Below, piece by piece: positions 1 to 12,600 of a stretch of 64,000 bases of DNA. The DNA lies in NCBI GenBank assembly GCA_029783825.1, contig JAREIK010001332.1, positions 2,776,314 to 2,840,313 on the forward strand, written 5' to 3'. The number at the start of each line of letters is the position of its first letter. Positions within the stretch are counted from its first letter, which is position 1. The notes below the pieces were generated by a model, which searched no databases, was not told the origin of the DNA, and worked only from the letters and a program-made list of their open reading frames with translations. A program made the translations under genes and the position numbers. Origin of the DNA: Sapria himalayana. Lineage: Eukaryota; Streptophyta; Magnoliopsida; Malpighiales; Rafflesiaceae.

Positions 1-700
1 TCAAGAGGTCGTGATAGCCATTTGAGTTGCTTTCACTTGTATAGTTCATATAAGTGAGATTTGAGAGAAGCCATGTTAATTATGTGAGTATAGTACTTAC
101 GAAGTAAAAAGTGCAAACACTTATAAGACTATATTAATTCAAAGTCATTAAGGCACCTGAGGGCTTAGACCGAAGAATAAAAATGTACATATAAAGTGAC
201 CATCAAGGGTAGTTGACAAGTTGCCTAAAAGTATGGACTTGTGAATGACCCTCGAATAGAAATGATTTATTGCCTTAGTGGTAAAAGATTGAAGGGAAAA
301 CTATGAGAGGACCATCATTAGGATGAACTCAATAGTGATAACCACCTTGTATTTCATTAGGTAAAGGAGTATTCTTTCAATAATCCAACCTTTATTTTAT
401 ATCAATACTCAACATGAACCAAACAAATAAAGCATGCATCATACAAATGAAAATAGATAAACCCTAAAATCCAAAAGTCTTACCAAAATCTTGAATTATA
501 TTCTCTATTAGAATAATATTGTTTTATTATTGGGTGATCGATATTTGGCCAAAAGTTCTATTTACTACTTGTATGACCCATATATTTATAGATCTTTATT
601 GATAAGATACCCTTACCAATAAGCATTTGTGATGCTATCTAATTGATAAAATTGGATAGTAAAACAAAGTCACAACATTGAATAGGTTATGACATCCATA
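1..700 (+). repeat. Ty3/gypsy LTR, plus orientation, cut by window start
   Basis: This stretch matches, phrase by phrase, the later plus-oriented LTR copies at about 9.46-10.1, 14.64-15.28, 23.5-24.1 and 53.0-53.55 kb (shared runs include TTAATTATGTGAGTATG, ACCACCTTGTAT and the guaGGAC-CATCATT block). It runs to the AT-rich segment where the other copies end next to their primer site. The copies differ at many positions, so the family is old here. No open frame of note lies in it. Confidence 0.7.
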
Positions 701-1289
701 TTATTCATAGTCATCCATGCCACAACTTCTTTTGATACTTGTAAAGTCATGATTTTTATCAAATGAGTGACATCTTGTTGTTAATCATTTTCTTTGATTC
801 TTAATTTGGTTTCTCTCCCTTCTAATTCAAGATTGTGTCTGCATGTTATGGACATGCATTCCTTCAGCTTCACTTCTATATCTCCATGTATACGAATGAT
901 AAATTTCCCCTTTTTTTTAATGCTAGTTGCCTGTTTTGATTCTTTCTAAGCCTATTCCTCTCTTTTTCTATCACATTACTTTTCTTTGTGTTCATTAATA
1001 ATACTAAAATGTAGTCTTCAAATGATAAGTGATCTATCCCACATGAATATTCATATTCATCTTTAAATGATGGTTAGTCTATCCAACACAACTTTAATAG
1101 CTCTTCTTTTATGGAATTACTCCTTTTTATCTTTATTAATAATGCAATGATATAATCTTCAATTATCGATTAATCTGGTCAAAATGAAATTAATAGCTCA
1201 TCATGAGATTGAATGTAATGCAGATAGTATGGTTCAAATCCATTTAAAGATCTATAGTATCACCCTTTACTTTGAAATGATTTCATCTC
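701..1289. other. Unassigned AT-rich sequence between gypsy remnants
   Basis: I see no gene, tRNA or recognisable domain. The segment lies between a plus-oriented LTR and a stretch resembling the leader of a minus-oriented gypsy element, so it is most likely mutated element interior, but I found no protein motif that proves this. Confidence 0.4.
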
Positions 1290-1548
1290 TATGGTTAATC
1301 AATATCAAGGTCTAGAAAATTTAATTCAATCCTAGAGCTATGCTCATGAAATTTTGGTATGGTGACCAAAAAACAACAAAAGAAAAAACAAAACAAAAAA
1401 ATTATACTCACAACACAAATATAATATAAACACTAAGAAAAAATCATATCGACATGACCAAAAACAAAATTATCTTTTCACAAGGATAATTATACCAACT
1501 CAAGTTGACTATCAAACTATTAACATAATCATTGGTAATGATAATAAA
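1290..1548 (-). repeat. Gypsy leader fragment, minus orientation
   Basis: It is similar to 7,365-7,611 (shared phrases around GTCTAGA..TTTAA-TTCAATCC and CAAGTTGA-TATCAAACTAT). Read on the minus strand its upper edge (about 1,527-1,550) resembles the gypsy primer-binding and leader motif of the TTTTGGTGCCGTTGCC type in mutated form. It therefore marks the start of an element interior whose 5' LTR would be the copy that follows at 1.55-4.1 kb, implying that this LTR was shared by two element bodies. Confidence 0.5.
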
Positions 1549-4115
1549 AACATATTGTGATTTTGTAAAGGTTCCAAAACCCATAGTTAGTTGACATGAT
1601 CTCAAAATCTAGTTGAGTAAGGATTTCCTGTCCAATGTAGCTCTACAAGTATTAGGTCATAAAAGTAATAAAGTGAGAAAGTAGATTAGTATGAAAATTT
1701 CCATATATTCTCTTGGCATACAAGGTGACTATCATCCATTGAACTGTCACAACCAAGGATGATCCTCTCATAGTTATCCACTTGGTATTTTAATATTGAA
1801 GTAACACATCTTTCCGTGCAAGGGTCATTCATATATCTACTTCGTTTAGGCAATACATTAATTGCCCTTGATGGTTACTTCAAGTATGTACTTATTTTCT
1901 CAACCTCTAATTGTCTCAATGATCTAAGATAATGTGGTACTAATTGCATTTATACTGTCAGTTTTTTAAGTGTCATACTCATGATAATTAAATATATGTC
2001 TTCACATGAATCTAACATATGAAAGTAATATAATTACGGATGAGTCACCAAGTACTCACCACCATATGAGTTTCTCTCATTTGTGTGTGTCCTATGACAT
2101 ACTTAACAATATCCACCATAGTCAACACATGACTCCCATACTATGGTGAAACTCATAAGTAAGATATTCTACTTAACTCACATATTATTTGAAGGTCAGT
2201 TCTTCTAAATAGTACATAATAGATTGATTTTTAATACATTCACACTTTTGGCTTCTTAAGTTCCTTGCTCATAATGATTAAACATCCCACAACTTTGGAT
2301 TTTCACAAATTAATTTTCGCACATGTTAAGAATATAAGAGTTTTCATTTCCATGTTATTGAATCAAGTGAGTGTGTTTTAACATATTCATGAAAACTTTA
2401 ATTTTTAGTTCTAAATTACAACCACATCCATCAATATCTAAACACCATATAAATACAAATATAAATTCATAAAAACAATAATCTATCATAATACAATCAT
2501 ATTACCAATCCTAGAATTTAATTTAGCTAGACAATGGAGAGGAAATTTGTGCATGATTTTTTGAATGATATCTCATGGAATAGAGGGTCCCAATGAATGT
2601 CCAAATGATCTTCTATGCTCAAAACCCTATTCCAATCAAATTGCTTGTTGTTTTCCTAGGATTTACCCTTAATTACGGTCAAATTTTTGTTGCCAAGGGT
2701 TCTTGGGATGTATGTTGTGTTCCCCTTCTATTTATCTATCTATCTCTCTCTCTTTCTATTTTTAAGTATGACTTTTATGCTTCGAGAATCCATGAGATAT
2801 TTTAAGTTGAAATTCATTACACACAATTGAAGTTGTAATTTTAATCCTTTTTTTCAAATCTTTTCTAGAGCATAAATATTATAATGCTGGCGATGATTAC
2901 AATGGTTCCTCATCTTTTTGTAACACAAAGGTGAGACATTGGGATTGGTTGTAACATTGGTTGTGACTTTGTGAGAAAATTAGCATAGCCTTGGGATTTC
3001 CATGACTAAGATTAAAATTTATCTAACACAAAGTTGAGGTAGTGAGATTAAACATAAATTTGGTCTTGTCTTTGTGAATAAATTGTCGCAAATATGAGAT
3101 CACCATGATTGAAGAAATACATTATAATACAAAGTTATTGCACTAGAGTTGGTCATGATCAGAGTAATTATTCTTTAAAATGAATAAGTCATGACTTTGG
3201 AATGCACTAATACCATTTGTAGCAATTGGACACTCAACTATTATGTTATGAAAATAATGTCACAACTACAAAGTAATTTAGAGTTAGTGTGGTAGCGACT
3301 CTAAGAAAATATTATGACCATAATGAATATGTTACATAATAAAATTATTATTTCAACTCGATGATAGAGTCATATGACATAAAAAAAATAATACAACTAT
3401 TTTGGTAAAGTTACGACCAACATAGTATGCTATAACTAATTAAAACTAATATGGAGGGTGTACATAAGTCATAGCAAAAGAATTATCATGATTATCCATT
3501 GCTCCTCTCCTCTTCAAATATTCAATCTACAGAGTCATATTTTATATCAAAATTCTCATTGATTCTACTAATATTCATCAAATCCTCTCAAAATAGAAAT
3601 TTAGTAGAATCTATTCAATATATACTAAAATAGATGCAAACATATCTATATTTTCTTTCCAAATGACACAATTTATTTGGTATTTCGAGCACTAAATATT
3701 ACACAGTCAAATCATTGTGCGACTTAGTGATAAAGTTGTGACATATAAAAAATATCATGACTATTCTTTGTAGAGTTATGACCAAGAAAAGATATTAAAA
3801 ATACTCAAAAAATATTGTAGAAGGTATACCCAAATTGTGATAATTGAATATTCATAAATTTTCATCCATTCTCTTTCCTCCTAGCCTTTTCTCCGCCAAA
3901 AATACTAATGACACTGAAAATCACTATGATTTTACTAACATTAGTCAAATTCTTTCCAAACATAAATTTAATGAAACCCCCCCCTCCCCCCCCCCCCTCC
4001 CCCCCCCTCCCCCCCCCTCCCCCCCCCCCTCCCCCCTCTCCCCCCTCCCCCCCCCCCACAAACACTATAATCAATAAACATACAACAATATAAACTCATC
4101 AAATAACCAAAAAAA
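1549..4115 (-). repeat. Long Ty3/gypsy LTR, minus orientation (3' LTR of the 4.1-7.6 kb element)
   Basis: The order of conserved blocks is the reverse complement of the plus LTR copies, for example the block around 1,710-1,900 (TGGCATACAAGGTGACTATC) which recurs at 15.54-15.7 kb. The part from about 2,880 to 3,500 is a degenerate minisatellite of phrases such as GTTGTGACTTTGTG and TCATGAC. The end matches 17,340-17,560 almost block for block. The copy differs from its partner by a cytosine-rich expansion at 3,977-4,057. No coding content is supported. Confidence 0.7.
3977..4057. repeat. C-rich (C7-9T)n tract, G-quadruplex-prone on the minus strand
   Basis: There are 81 bases of C runs of five to eleven broken by single T. 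The minus strand carries at least seven runs of four or more G separated by one A, ideal for G-quadruplexes. The related LTR copy at about 17,475-17,490 has only a short TCCCTC at the homologous position, so the tract is an expansion inside this LTR. The poly-proline and poly-glycine open frames that cross it are products of composition. Confidence 0.9.
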
Positions 4116-5119
4116 TGAAACTAAATTTGAGTGTCATGATATTTTTTTTTTTTGGAAATGAAGTCTAGAATTTTGGGATTTATTATGAAGTATATGGGTT
4201 GTAGTGTAACAGATCTATTCATCAAACAACTCAAAAAAAATATTTTTTTGGTTGCCTCCCAAGTAGTGCTACATTAATGTCCATAGCTATACATTCATTG
4301 GATCTCCAATTTGGTTAGTAACTTTAGCTATTAATTCTAGTTTTTCCATAGAATCTTTCTCAATTGCTTATCTTCAAAATTTCTCCTTCAATATTATATA
4401 ATTCATCAACATATCTTCCCTGGGGGATTCTTCCATTGATGCCATAGCTCTGGGAAATACTATGACATAATTTTCTATGACATCTTTGAAAAATGTCATG
4501 ACACTTTGTGTAATAATGGCTTGAACAATTTCGTATTGGATCATATTAATCATGGTGTTGTCTCATGCCATAAATTTCATCATTAAATCAATAGGTAAAC
4601 TCATGACATCCATGGAAGCTTCAACTTTATTAATTGCACAAACCTCTTTTTTTGCATTACCTACCTTCAGATGTTTCATAATTGTTGTTTCCTACCTTAC
4701 CTTTCTCTTCCAACACATTAGCAATCAGTTTAGGCTTTTCCTTTACTTGTACCTCTATCACAATCTCAAATATCTCTCTAATAATTTCTATGTATTGTTG
4801 AATTGAGAATTTCATCATTTTATCCTTTTCATTCACATCTTTGGAGTTGTATGAGTAAAATTCTCTAGATGTCATGACTTCAGAAAATGATGCAACTTTA
4901 TAAAAGTCTTATTGTTCATTGTCATTTCCACTATTTTCTTCACTCAATGGGATATATACTCTAATGTCTTCTCCATATTCTTTGGACAAACATTCTTCTA
5001 CAAATTTTTTTATTTTACGTCTATCTTCTATCTCATTATGGTGGATAAAACACTATCTATTCTCTAATAATCTTTCTCATCATTATCTAGATTTTTTAGG
5101 TATTTATAGAGTTTGAATC

Positions 5120-5616
5120 TCACTTGACTTCTCTCACACGAAGTATGAATTCTTCTTTCTTGATATCGATCAAAGCAAGTCCGGTGACTAAAAATGGTAT
5201 TCCCACGATCAAAAGAGCATATTGAGTTTTCTCCATATAAAGCATAATCAAATCTATAGGAAGAATAAATTTACTAACCTTCACCAAAACATCTTCAATA
5301 ATATCATTTAGAAACTTAATTAAGCTATCAACCTTTTGAAGTGAGTGGCTAGTTGGAGTTATCTTTCTCAGGTTTAACTTTCACACTATGAACACTAGCA
5401 TCAAATCACGCTTGATTCCAAGTCACATAGCACCTTCCAAAAAGTATGCTCCCCATTAATGTAGAGAATCATAAAACTTCCAAGATCTTTCAACTTTCTC
5501 AATAGTTTATGTTGGATGATAATACTACACTTTTTAGTCAGATTAACTAGTCCATGTGTCTCTATCTTTTTCTTGCTACTCATTATGTATTTCATGAACT
5601 TCACGTAATTTAGCAT
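5120..5616 (-). pseudogene. Gypsy aspartic protease remnant
   Basis: The first 71 residues (5,401-5,616) are open and begin with MLNYVKFMKYIMSSKKK; the stretch ends in VLCDLESSVI, which corresponds to the LCDLGASINLMP active-site region of plant gypsy proteases with the glycine-alanine replaced, so it should be inactive. Past the stop, the same strand continues in a shifted frame with a recognisable IIEDVLVKVSKFILP segment, the usual next block of this domain (about 5,210-5,320). The paralogue at 12,115-12,600 aligns over its whole length. It is coding only in origin. Confidence 0.75.
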
Positions 5617-6789
5617 TTATAATAATGCTTTAGCAAATGAAATGTTTACTTCTAACTTCTAGAACACATTGATCAAATTCTTGAACTACTCATCCATTTT
5701 TCTATTTCTAAAATATTATAAAAGATAAGGAATGAAATATTTACCATTGACATAGTTTTTTTTTGTTGCATATCCTTCGAATCATATGTTTGGATAATCT
5801 ATATCTTATTCTTCTCCATTTCATCATTTAACGTAGTTAGGGGAAAGAGTTGGGAAATAATTTTTATGGATACTATGACTTTGGAGAATGTCAAGGCATG
5901 ATGTTCTATGGCTTTGAAATATTTCATGGCATTTTGTGCTGCACCACTAGGTTGCACAATGACTTTAAGGAAAGTCATGATTTCTTCAATCACAACTTCT
6001 TAATCTATGATAGCTCCCATTATAGTTTCCAGTTTAGCTTGTAGCCCTTATAAATCTTTGATTTTTCTTAGTGTATAGAACATACACTTTTTTGAATTTT
6101 CCTCAATATCACTTGGTAGTCCAATCTTACTCATCTCTTTCATTGACCTTGCTAGTTATCTATGTTGATTCTCAATAATTTTTATTACTACATTCATGTA
6201 TTATAGCCTCTTTTGAATCCGTTTCATCTAGTTCTCTTGGAGATCATCTATTTTCTTCATTTTTGTGTGTAATGCTAGTATATTCTCTTCAAGTTAACTT
6301 TTCTACTCACTTTGGGTGAAAATAATTAGAGTCTGATGCTCTTTATATTTGATACCCAATCGACTTATTTTCAAATTCCTCTAAAATTATCCCATCTTCT
6401 ATTGCACATTCCCAAGGCTCCCATATAATGGATTTTCATAATTTCTTACATTTAAATGATAGTGTATGAGGATATTATTATTGGTTAGGAACACATACCC
6501 CCAGCTCTAAAAAATACTAGCTTTCTCCATTTGATAAACAATCAAAATTTGCTATTTCTTAGTGTTGCAAAATATAAACTTCTTTCACAATTATTTGCTT
6601 GTCAATTTGGGATGCAAACTTATTGAAAAGCATATCAATCTTCACCTCTATAGAGGTCAATCTACCTAACTTTAATAATCTAGCTTGCTTCTACATACTC
6701 AATAATTTAGAGTTTGATAGTAATTCTTTATTAATTCTTCAAATAGAAACTATATTTTCTAGGGTTAGTTGTTCATAATGAAACCACCT

Positions 6790-7025
6790 AAGACCCCATC
6801 AATTGTACATCAAGTCATGTTGTTTATATAACCTCTCTCACTTCTATAGTGTCTCTCTCTCATCTTGATGAAATTGATGTATCTTTCTCCTTAGTTGAGA
6901 GGTAATTTGAGATAAGAAGAACTTGATAAAAAAGAATTGCACAATTTTTCTAAACTCTCAATCAAACATTGAGATAAGTCCTAGAACCAACTCCAGGCTT
7001 TGTCTCTAAAAAAGAAATAGTTATA
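6790..7025 (-). pseudogene. Gypsy gag remnant
   Basis: On the minus strand the phrase FFRDKAWSWF, then, after a stop, a stretch ending GERYINFIKM corresponds to the LRDKAKSWL....LRNEITNF core of the retrotransposon gag (capsid) domain. Several in-frame stops interrupt it. It sits 5' of the protease remnant on the same strand, the normal gag-pro order. Function is lost. Confidence 0.65.
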
Positions 7026-7611
7026 ACCTTATAGCATCCACGCTAATTCCATGCATCATTACCATATTTCATAGATCTTAAAATTACAACATTACTATTC
7101 AAATCTTTTGAAATTCTTTCTCTATACTGATGTTGTTGCAGCATAGCTGTAAAATTGAATTTTAACTCAAATCAAATTATTTTGATGAGTTGCGTCTAAA
7201 TCCCAAAATAGCTATATATCATAATAGGAATTAATAATCTTCCAAGGTACGGTGAGGATTGAGTTATGGATAGATTGTTTTTCACCACCTTGGTAGTTTC
7301 AATTACTTATATTTCCTTCCATAGGTTCTCTCTCAACTCTCTATCTCAAAAGCACTATTATTATTATTATCTCAATTTTCGGGTCTAGAGGGTTTAACTC
7401 AATCCAAGAAGATTTGTTCATGTTAGTGGTGGAGCCTATAAAATAGATAAAAAAGAAAAAGCAAAACAATATTAAAATGCAATATAAACACCAAACAATA
7501 ATCACATCCAAATAACTAGAAACAAAATTATAATTTTAGAAGGATATTCATGTCGACTCAAGTTGATTAATCAAACTATAACAAAATAATCTAAGGTAAT
7601 AGTGCCAAAAA

Positions 7612-7684
7612 CTTGTGACTTTGTAAGGGTGCTAAAACTCTCAGCATCACATGTCTAACATAGCTCTATAAATATATTAGTCAT
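7612..7684 (-). repeat. First part of a gypsy 5' LTR, split by insertion
   Basis: This short piece starts right after the primer-site motif at 7,588-7,611 and is homologous to 1,550-1,650 (shared ACTTTGTAAGG and TAGCTCTA blocks). It stops at TAGTCAT (7,678-7,684), where a plus-oriented gypsy element begins. The LTR resumes at 15,286 with the same TAGTCAT, so the two parts were once joined. Confidence 0.7.
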
Positions 7685-10099
7685 TATTTGATATGCCAAA
7701 TACTTAATAATACTAACTATTTTGTATGATTTTTATGATGTATTTGCCTAAAAAGGGTAATATTTGCAATGATTATATAAAAACTTAGTTTTGAAGGATT
7801 TTGATAAATAGTTGTGAAATCATAAGTTTTTATTATGAAATGTGTAATTTGGTAGAGTTAGTAACTAGAAGGGGAGGAAAAAGTAATAATTATTTGACAT
7901 GTTATAACTTGATTGAAAATTTGAGTATTTATAGATTGATTTCGATATCTATTCTTGGTAGAAACTCTATACATATAGTATTGGAAATCTTCATATGCCA
8001 TGATTATGCATCCTTATTATCACAACATTTTCACAGTGTAATATATTCTTTGGCTATGATGATTTCTTAAAATTTACAACTGAACTTAATGATAATAATA
8101 TTAATTTCATGTCATACCAATCAAATAGTTCACTGATGCTAAAAGTTATGATAGCCTCCAACACCATGACTTTTCCTTTACCAAATTATAAAATACTCAA
8201 GCAAAAGCTATGATTTAGATATAAAGTCAACTTTTGGCTATAGAATATTATCGAGATCTAAATCCAAGCCACAAAAAATGTAAGCGACACGACTCTTGGC
8301 TAAAGAGAGAAACCAAAGTCATAACCATCATCTAGTATTGTGACTTTGTGTTATAAAGATTAGATGTACAAACCATAGCCACATTACAGTGTTTGACTTT
8401 GTGTTATAAAAGTTAAATATGATCTCATGATATTTCCAAGCACCATGATCATCAAGCAGAAGAAAAAGATTAATACAGTAATTAATATTCAGTACCATGA
8501 CTTTGTGTTATAGAAGCTAATTTGTTATCATGACTTTTCACAACATCATGACCAACAAACAAAGGAAAGAGACCAAAGCCACAACTCATGCCTAGCACCA
8601 TGATTTTGAGTTATAGCAAAAGACCAAAACTTGTATTCATCATCCTGACTTCCAAAAAAAAAAACCCTATACCACATGCTTGAGTATATAAGGAAAAACT
8701 AAGAAAATAAAGAAAATCCATGAGAGACATGAGGAATGACCCAAAAGGTTCCGCAACTTTAATTTTGGGGTGATCCATGAGCAACTATGATAATACTATG
8801 TTCAAGCATAAAAACTAGAAGGTAGGCTTGCATTTAAACCTCCTCTTAGGAGAAAATCAAATTGTAAATGAGAAAGTTTTAAAAGATCTAAGTTTTGAAG
8901 CCTAGATTCTTTTAAGGGCTGAAATTGGGTACCCAAATTCATATGAGATGTATTTCCATTTATCTAATATGTTAATGTGATGGAAGATTAGTTATGGATG
9001 ATTTGGTAATAAAATAAAACTAATACTAGGCTTTGGTTATTAAAGGCTTGGTACATGATTAAAGTGGTAGATAATGAAATATTAGCCATGAAACATACCC
9101 ACATGTATGGCAGATAGGATGTGACAATAATTCCAAGTACTATGTAGAATACAAGCCCATATACTTAGACCCGAAATTGAAATATGTTTAGTTATTGTTA
9201 TAATGATGTTTATGAAGTTGAAAGAACGAATATTTTCATAGGTCATCTCATTATACATGTCTTAGAGGAATTGACCATAATTGATGTTGAGTGATAAATA
9301 GAATGTTATCTTAAGAATTTCACCTTTAGTGTGTGAGTCACTTGTCATAGCAATGATAATAATTAGTAAGCCAAGCAATATCACATATGGATGTCATTAA
9401 TATGATGTTGATAGTCCTACAAATTATATTCGGTCATATGACTTTCAGTAGTAAAATATGAAGAAAAGTATATGTTAATTATGTGAGTATGACACTAATG
9501 AAGTTGAAAGTAAAAATATATTTATTATCAAATCAATTTTCAATAATAAAGACACTAGATGTAAGAGAATAAGAATGCATATACAAAATAACTATTAAGT
9601 ATAGTTAATGAGTTATCTAAAAGGTTAGAACTTATGAAAAACTTCTAAGTAACTATGATGTATTGTATCAATGATAAAATACCAAGGAGAAAACTATAAA
9701 AGGACCATCATTGGGAATGACTCAATAGTTCATAACCACCTTATATGCTAGTAAGGAAGAGGTCATTCCACAATTATCTGGCCTCATTCTATGATTGAGC
9801 AAAATCATAACAAGACTATATAGGAATTCTATCATAAATTAAAATATAAATCATTCTTAGAATCAAAGACTTACTACTTAATCTTGTTTTCATGTCTATT
9901 AGAGTAGTTATTAATTATCATATATTGACTAAATATTACATGCATAATCCATATAGGATCAATATCTAGAATAAAGGTTCACTTTATTATTTATACAAAC
10001 TATATACTTATAGAATGATGTTGGATGAGAGATCATCACCTAACTAGTTTTTGGAACACAACTAACCATAAAATTAGGTGTTATAAAAAAATCAAAATA
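7685..10099 (+). repeat. 5' LTR of the nested gypsy element
   Basis: It starts TATTTGATATGCCAAATAC and ends just before the mutated primer site. The segment 8,100-8,660 is a degenerate minisatellite of units such as CACCATGACTTTGTGTTATA. This domain is missing from the 3' LTR of the same element, which is why the two LTRs differ in length (about 2.4 and 1.6 kb). Confidence 0.75.
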
Positions 10100-10101
10100 A
10101 G

Positions 10102-10123
10102 TTTTTGATGCTATTACTAAGGA
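10102..10123 (+). promoter_or_regulatory. Gypsy primer-binding site (mutated)
   Basis: TTTTTGATGCTATTACTAAGG corresponds to the TTTTGGCGCCGTTGCCGGGG leader of plant gypsy elements, with transitions typical of methylated CpG/CNG decay (G to A, C to T). The same motif stands after LTR copies at about 53,551 (TTTTGATATCGTTATCAAGG). Confidence 0.7.
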
Positions 10124-10859
10124 TTGTTCTTGCTAGTTTGGTTGGTCAACCTTACTTGACATAACTATCCTTTAAAAATAATAGTTCTATTTTTAGTTGT
10201 TTCGATAATATTATCTTATTTTATTTAACTAAAATTTATATTAAATGTCTTACATTTATCTTATCATCATAGTGATTTTATCTTTAGTTTTCTTTTTAGT
10301 TTTTTTAGCCACCACCCTTACACGAGCATAAACTTTGGGACTGAGCTAACAGCTTTGGACCTAGAGATCAAGAGAACAAGGAAAGTCATTTTGAAATAGA
10401 GAGAAGAGAAAAAGGGTATGGAAAGAATGCGTAGTAATAGAGAGGCCCATGGCTGTGAGGGGAAAACTATCCAATAGCCGAACCATTACTATACATTGGG
10501 AAATTATTGGAGGCCTATGATTTTGGATAATTATTTAGAGATTTAGATGTAGCTAGTGAAAGTAATATATTTTGAGCTAAAGCTTAGTCTAATAGTGATG
10601 GTTCAATAACATTGGTATAATGAGTGGATATCATAGGATCCAAATAGCATGTTGATATGTTTTTGGAGTTACATGGCACAGTCAAAATAAATGGTGTTAG
10701 ATCAAACACAATCATATTATGTTTATTTCCTTTCTCTTTGAGAGACAAGTTATAGAGTTGGTTCAAATGCTTATCTCTAGGCTTCATTGAGAGTTGACAT
10801 AAACTTGTACAAACTTTTCTAACATTATTTTTTCCACCTCAAATCAGTAAACAAATGAA

Positions 10860-11130
10860 AATTGAAATAAACTAATTCTATCAAGAGGAGATGGAGACTT
10901 CGTATGATGCTCAGAACCATTTTAATGAGTTGTTAAAGAAATATCCTCAACATGAGTTTGAATTATTGTTTCAAGCCCAAATCATTTACAATGTACTCAA
11001 TTGTATGATAAGATATAATGATGTTGCCTGAGAGGGTTTGATTATGAATAAATCTCTAGGGAAGACTTATTTATTATTTGAAGAGTTGGAAAAAAATAAT
11101 TATCAAAATCTGAATGTTATGGCTTTGGGA
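10860..11130 (+). pseudogene. Gypsy gag remnant
   Basis: The plus-strand reading contains HFNELLKKYPQHEFE, then NKSLGKTYLLFEELEKNNYQ after a stop at the end of the first half. These match the FNELLRKCPHHG and the segment before SNNYQW in gags of plant gypsy elements. The stop and one shift in between make it non-functional. It lies between the leader and the protease remnant. Confidence 0.75.
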
Positions 11131-12114
11131 GATGACATGCTAATGTTTTGGAAGTCCTTGAGAAGAAATGAAAAAGCATGAGAGAACTAGCCATTTTACA
11201 AGGGCAAGAAATGACTACTTTCGATCCAATTTATCAAATAAAAAAAACTAATGGGTTACAAAGCAAAGAGTATGTATTTCAACCAAATCCTAATATCATC
11301 ATACACAACCATCCAAACGCAAAAAATTACGAAACCATTTTTTATGAGAACTATGGTAGTAGGCATCAAAATATAGGTTAAGTCTTGAAGATTTTTGAGC
11401 ACAATTCAACAAAATATAATAATCAAGGAGGGTCAATATCAAAATACCAATATGAAATAGTAGAAGAAAGATATCTATGGATGAAAAATTGTTAGCAATA
11501 TTAACCAAAATGAAGTGAAAAAATGATAATCAAGAATACCAAATAAAGATGCTCGAGGCTAAGTTAGAAAATTAAAATGTGGCAATGCATAATAAAAAAA
11601 ATCAGATTGGACAACTAGCATTATCATTGAAAGGAATAATATGAATGAGCTACCTAGTGATATGGAGGCCAAGACAAAGAAATACTTGTCCATAATACTT
11701 AGCAGTATAAAAGATCTAGATGGGCAATACGAAGAGCAAACTCAAATATAGTGAGTTTTTACTGAAAGCATTATGGCTTTGCTATATGTCATGACTCCCA
11801 TCATAGCTGCTTCTAAATCTATGGAGGTCAATGCCAAGGCATTTTCTGAAGTCATGAGATATACTAGACGAAATGCCATGCTCATATTCCCAACTATGAT
11901 TAATAGAGAAGGTGGGGTGAGAGAGAGAATGAAGACTACCCAAGGTAGTAGAAAGAAACATGTGATAGAGAATGATGCCAAAGGTGCTCTATTTCTTAAT
12001 TTACCTTTGTCATAAATATTTAGGAAGAAAAACATGGACGAATAATTGGAAAGATTTCTCAATAATTTTCACTTGATAGAAATTAATATTCTATTTTTTA
12101 AAGCATTAATCTAA

Positions 12115-12600
12115 ATGCTCAACTATATAAAGTTCATGGAAGATGTCATGAATAGTAAGAATAAGTTAGAAATATACGGAATAGTAAATATGATGGAAAA
12201 ATATAGGGCAATCAATCAACAAAACCTCCCAAGAAATTTGAAAAATCTAGAAAATTGTACCATACCATGTAAGATTGGGGAGCACATATTTCATAAGACA
12301 TTTTACAATTTAGGATATATTATCAACTTGATGCCTTTTTTGATAGTACAAAGATTAAAGTTCGGTGATATCACTTCAACCTCTCACTCTAAATGACGAA
12401 TTGATTGACTAAGCATTCAAGGAGTATTATTGAAGATATATTGATTAAAATTGGAATATTTATTTTTCCCATGGATTTTATTGTGTTAGATATGGAAGAA
12501 AATCAATATGCTATATTAATTGTGGGATGATCATTTTTTTCCATTGGACAAACTTTGATTTATATGAAAAAAAACATTTATACTTTGAGTGGGCAAAAAA
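12115..12600 (+). pseudogene. Gypsy aspartic protease remnant
   Basis: A 93-residue open stretch (12,115-12,396) begins MLNYIKFMEDVMNSKNK and contains NLPRNLKNLENCTIPCKIG followed by FYNLGYIINLMP, the counterpart of LCDLGASINLMP. The catalytic aspartate is replaced by asparagine, so it cannot be an active aspartic protease. Downstream, IIEDILIKIGIFIFPMDF and LDMEENQ (12,420-12,520) are the next conserved blocks. It is paralogous to the minus-strand copy at 5,120-5,616 and the fragment at 17.58-17.93 kb. Confidence 0.8.

Larger units (their letters stand above)
4116..7611 (-). mobile_element. Ty3/gypsy interior, minus orientation, gag-protease only
   Basis: Reading the minus strand from 7,611 down: primer-site/leader remnant (7,588-7,611), gag remnant near 6,800-7,020 with the recognisable phrase FFRDKAWSWF followed by a stop, then an aspartic protease region (5,120-5,616), then spacer to the 3' LTR. 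Frames are broken many times. I see no reverse transcriptase, RNase H or integrase in the about 3.5 kb, so this copy was probably non-autonomous or has lost its pol. The part from 4,116 to 5,100 has no recognisable domain and is rich in TCATGAC phrases. Confidence 0.7.

Noticed and set aside
3844..4093. Poly-proline and poly-glycine open frames across the C-rich tract
   Set aside because: All are products of a C/T homopolymer-like expansion within an LTR; the partner LTR lacks them.
11742..12062. 106-codon minus-strand open frame opposite the gypsy gag-protease region
   Set aside because: It is the antisense shadow of a plus-strand gypsy reading (80-codon frame 11,773-12,015) and has no domain.
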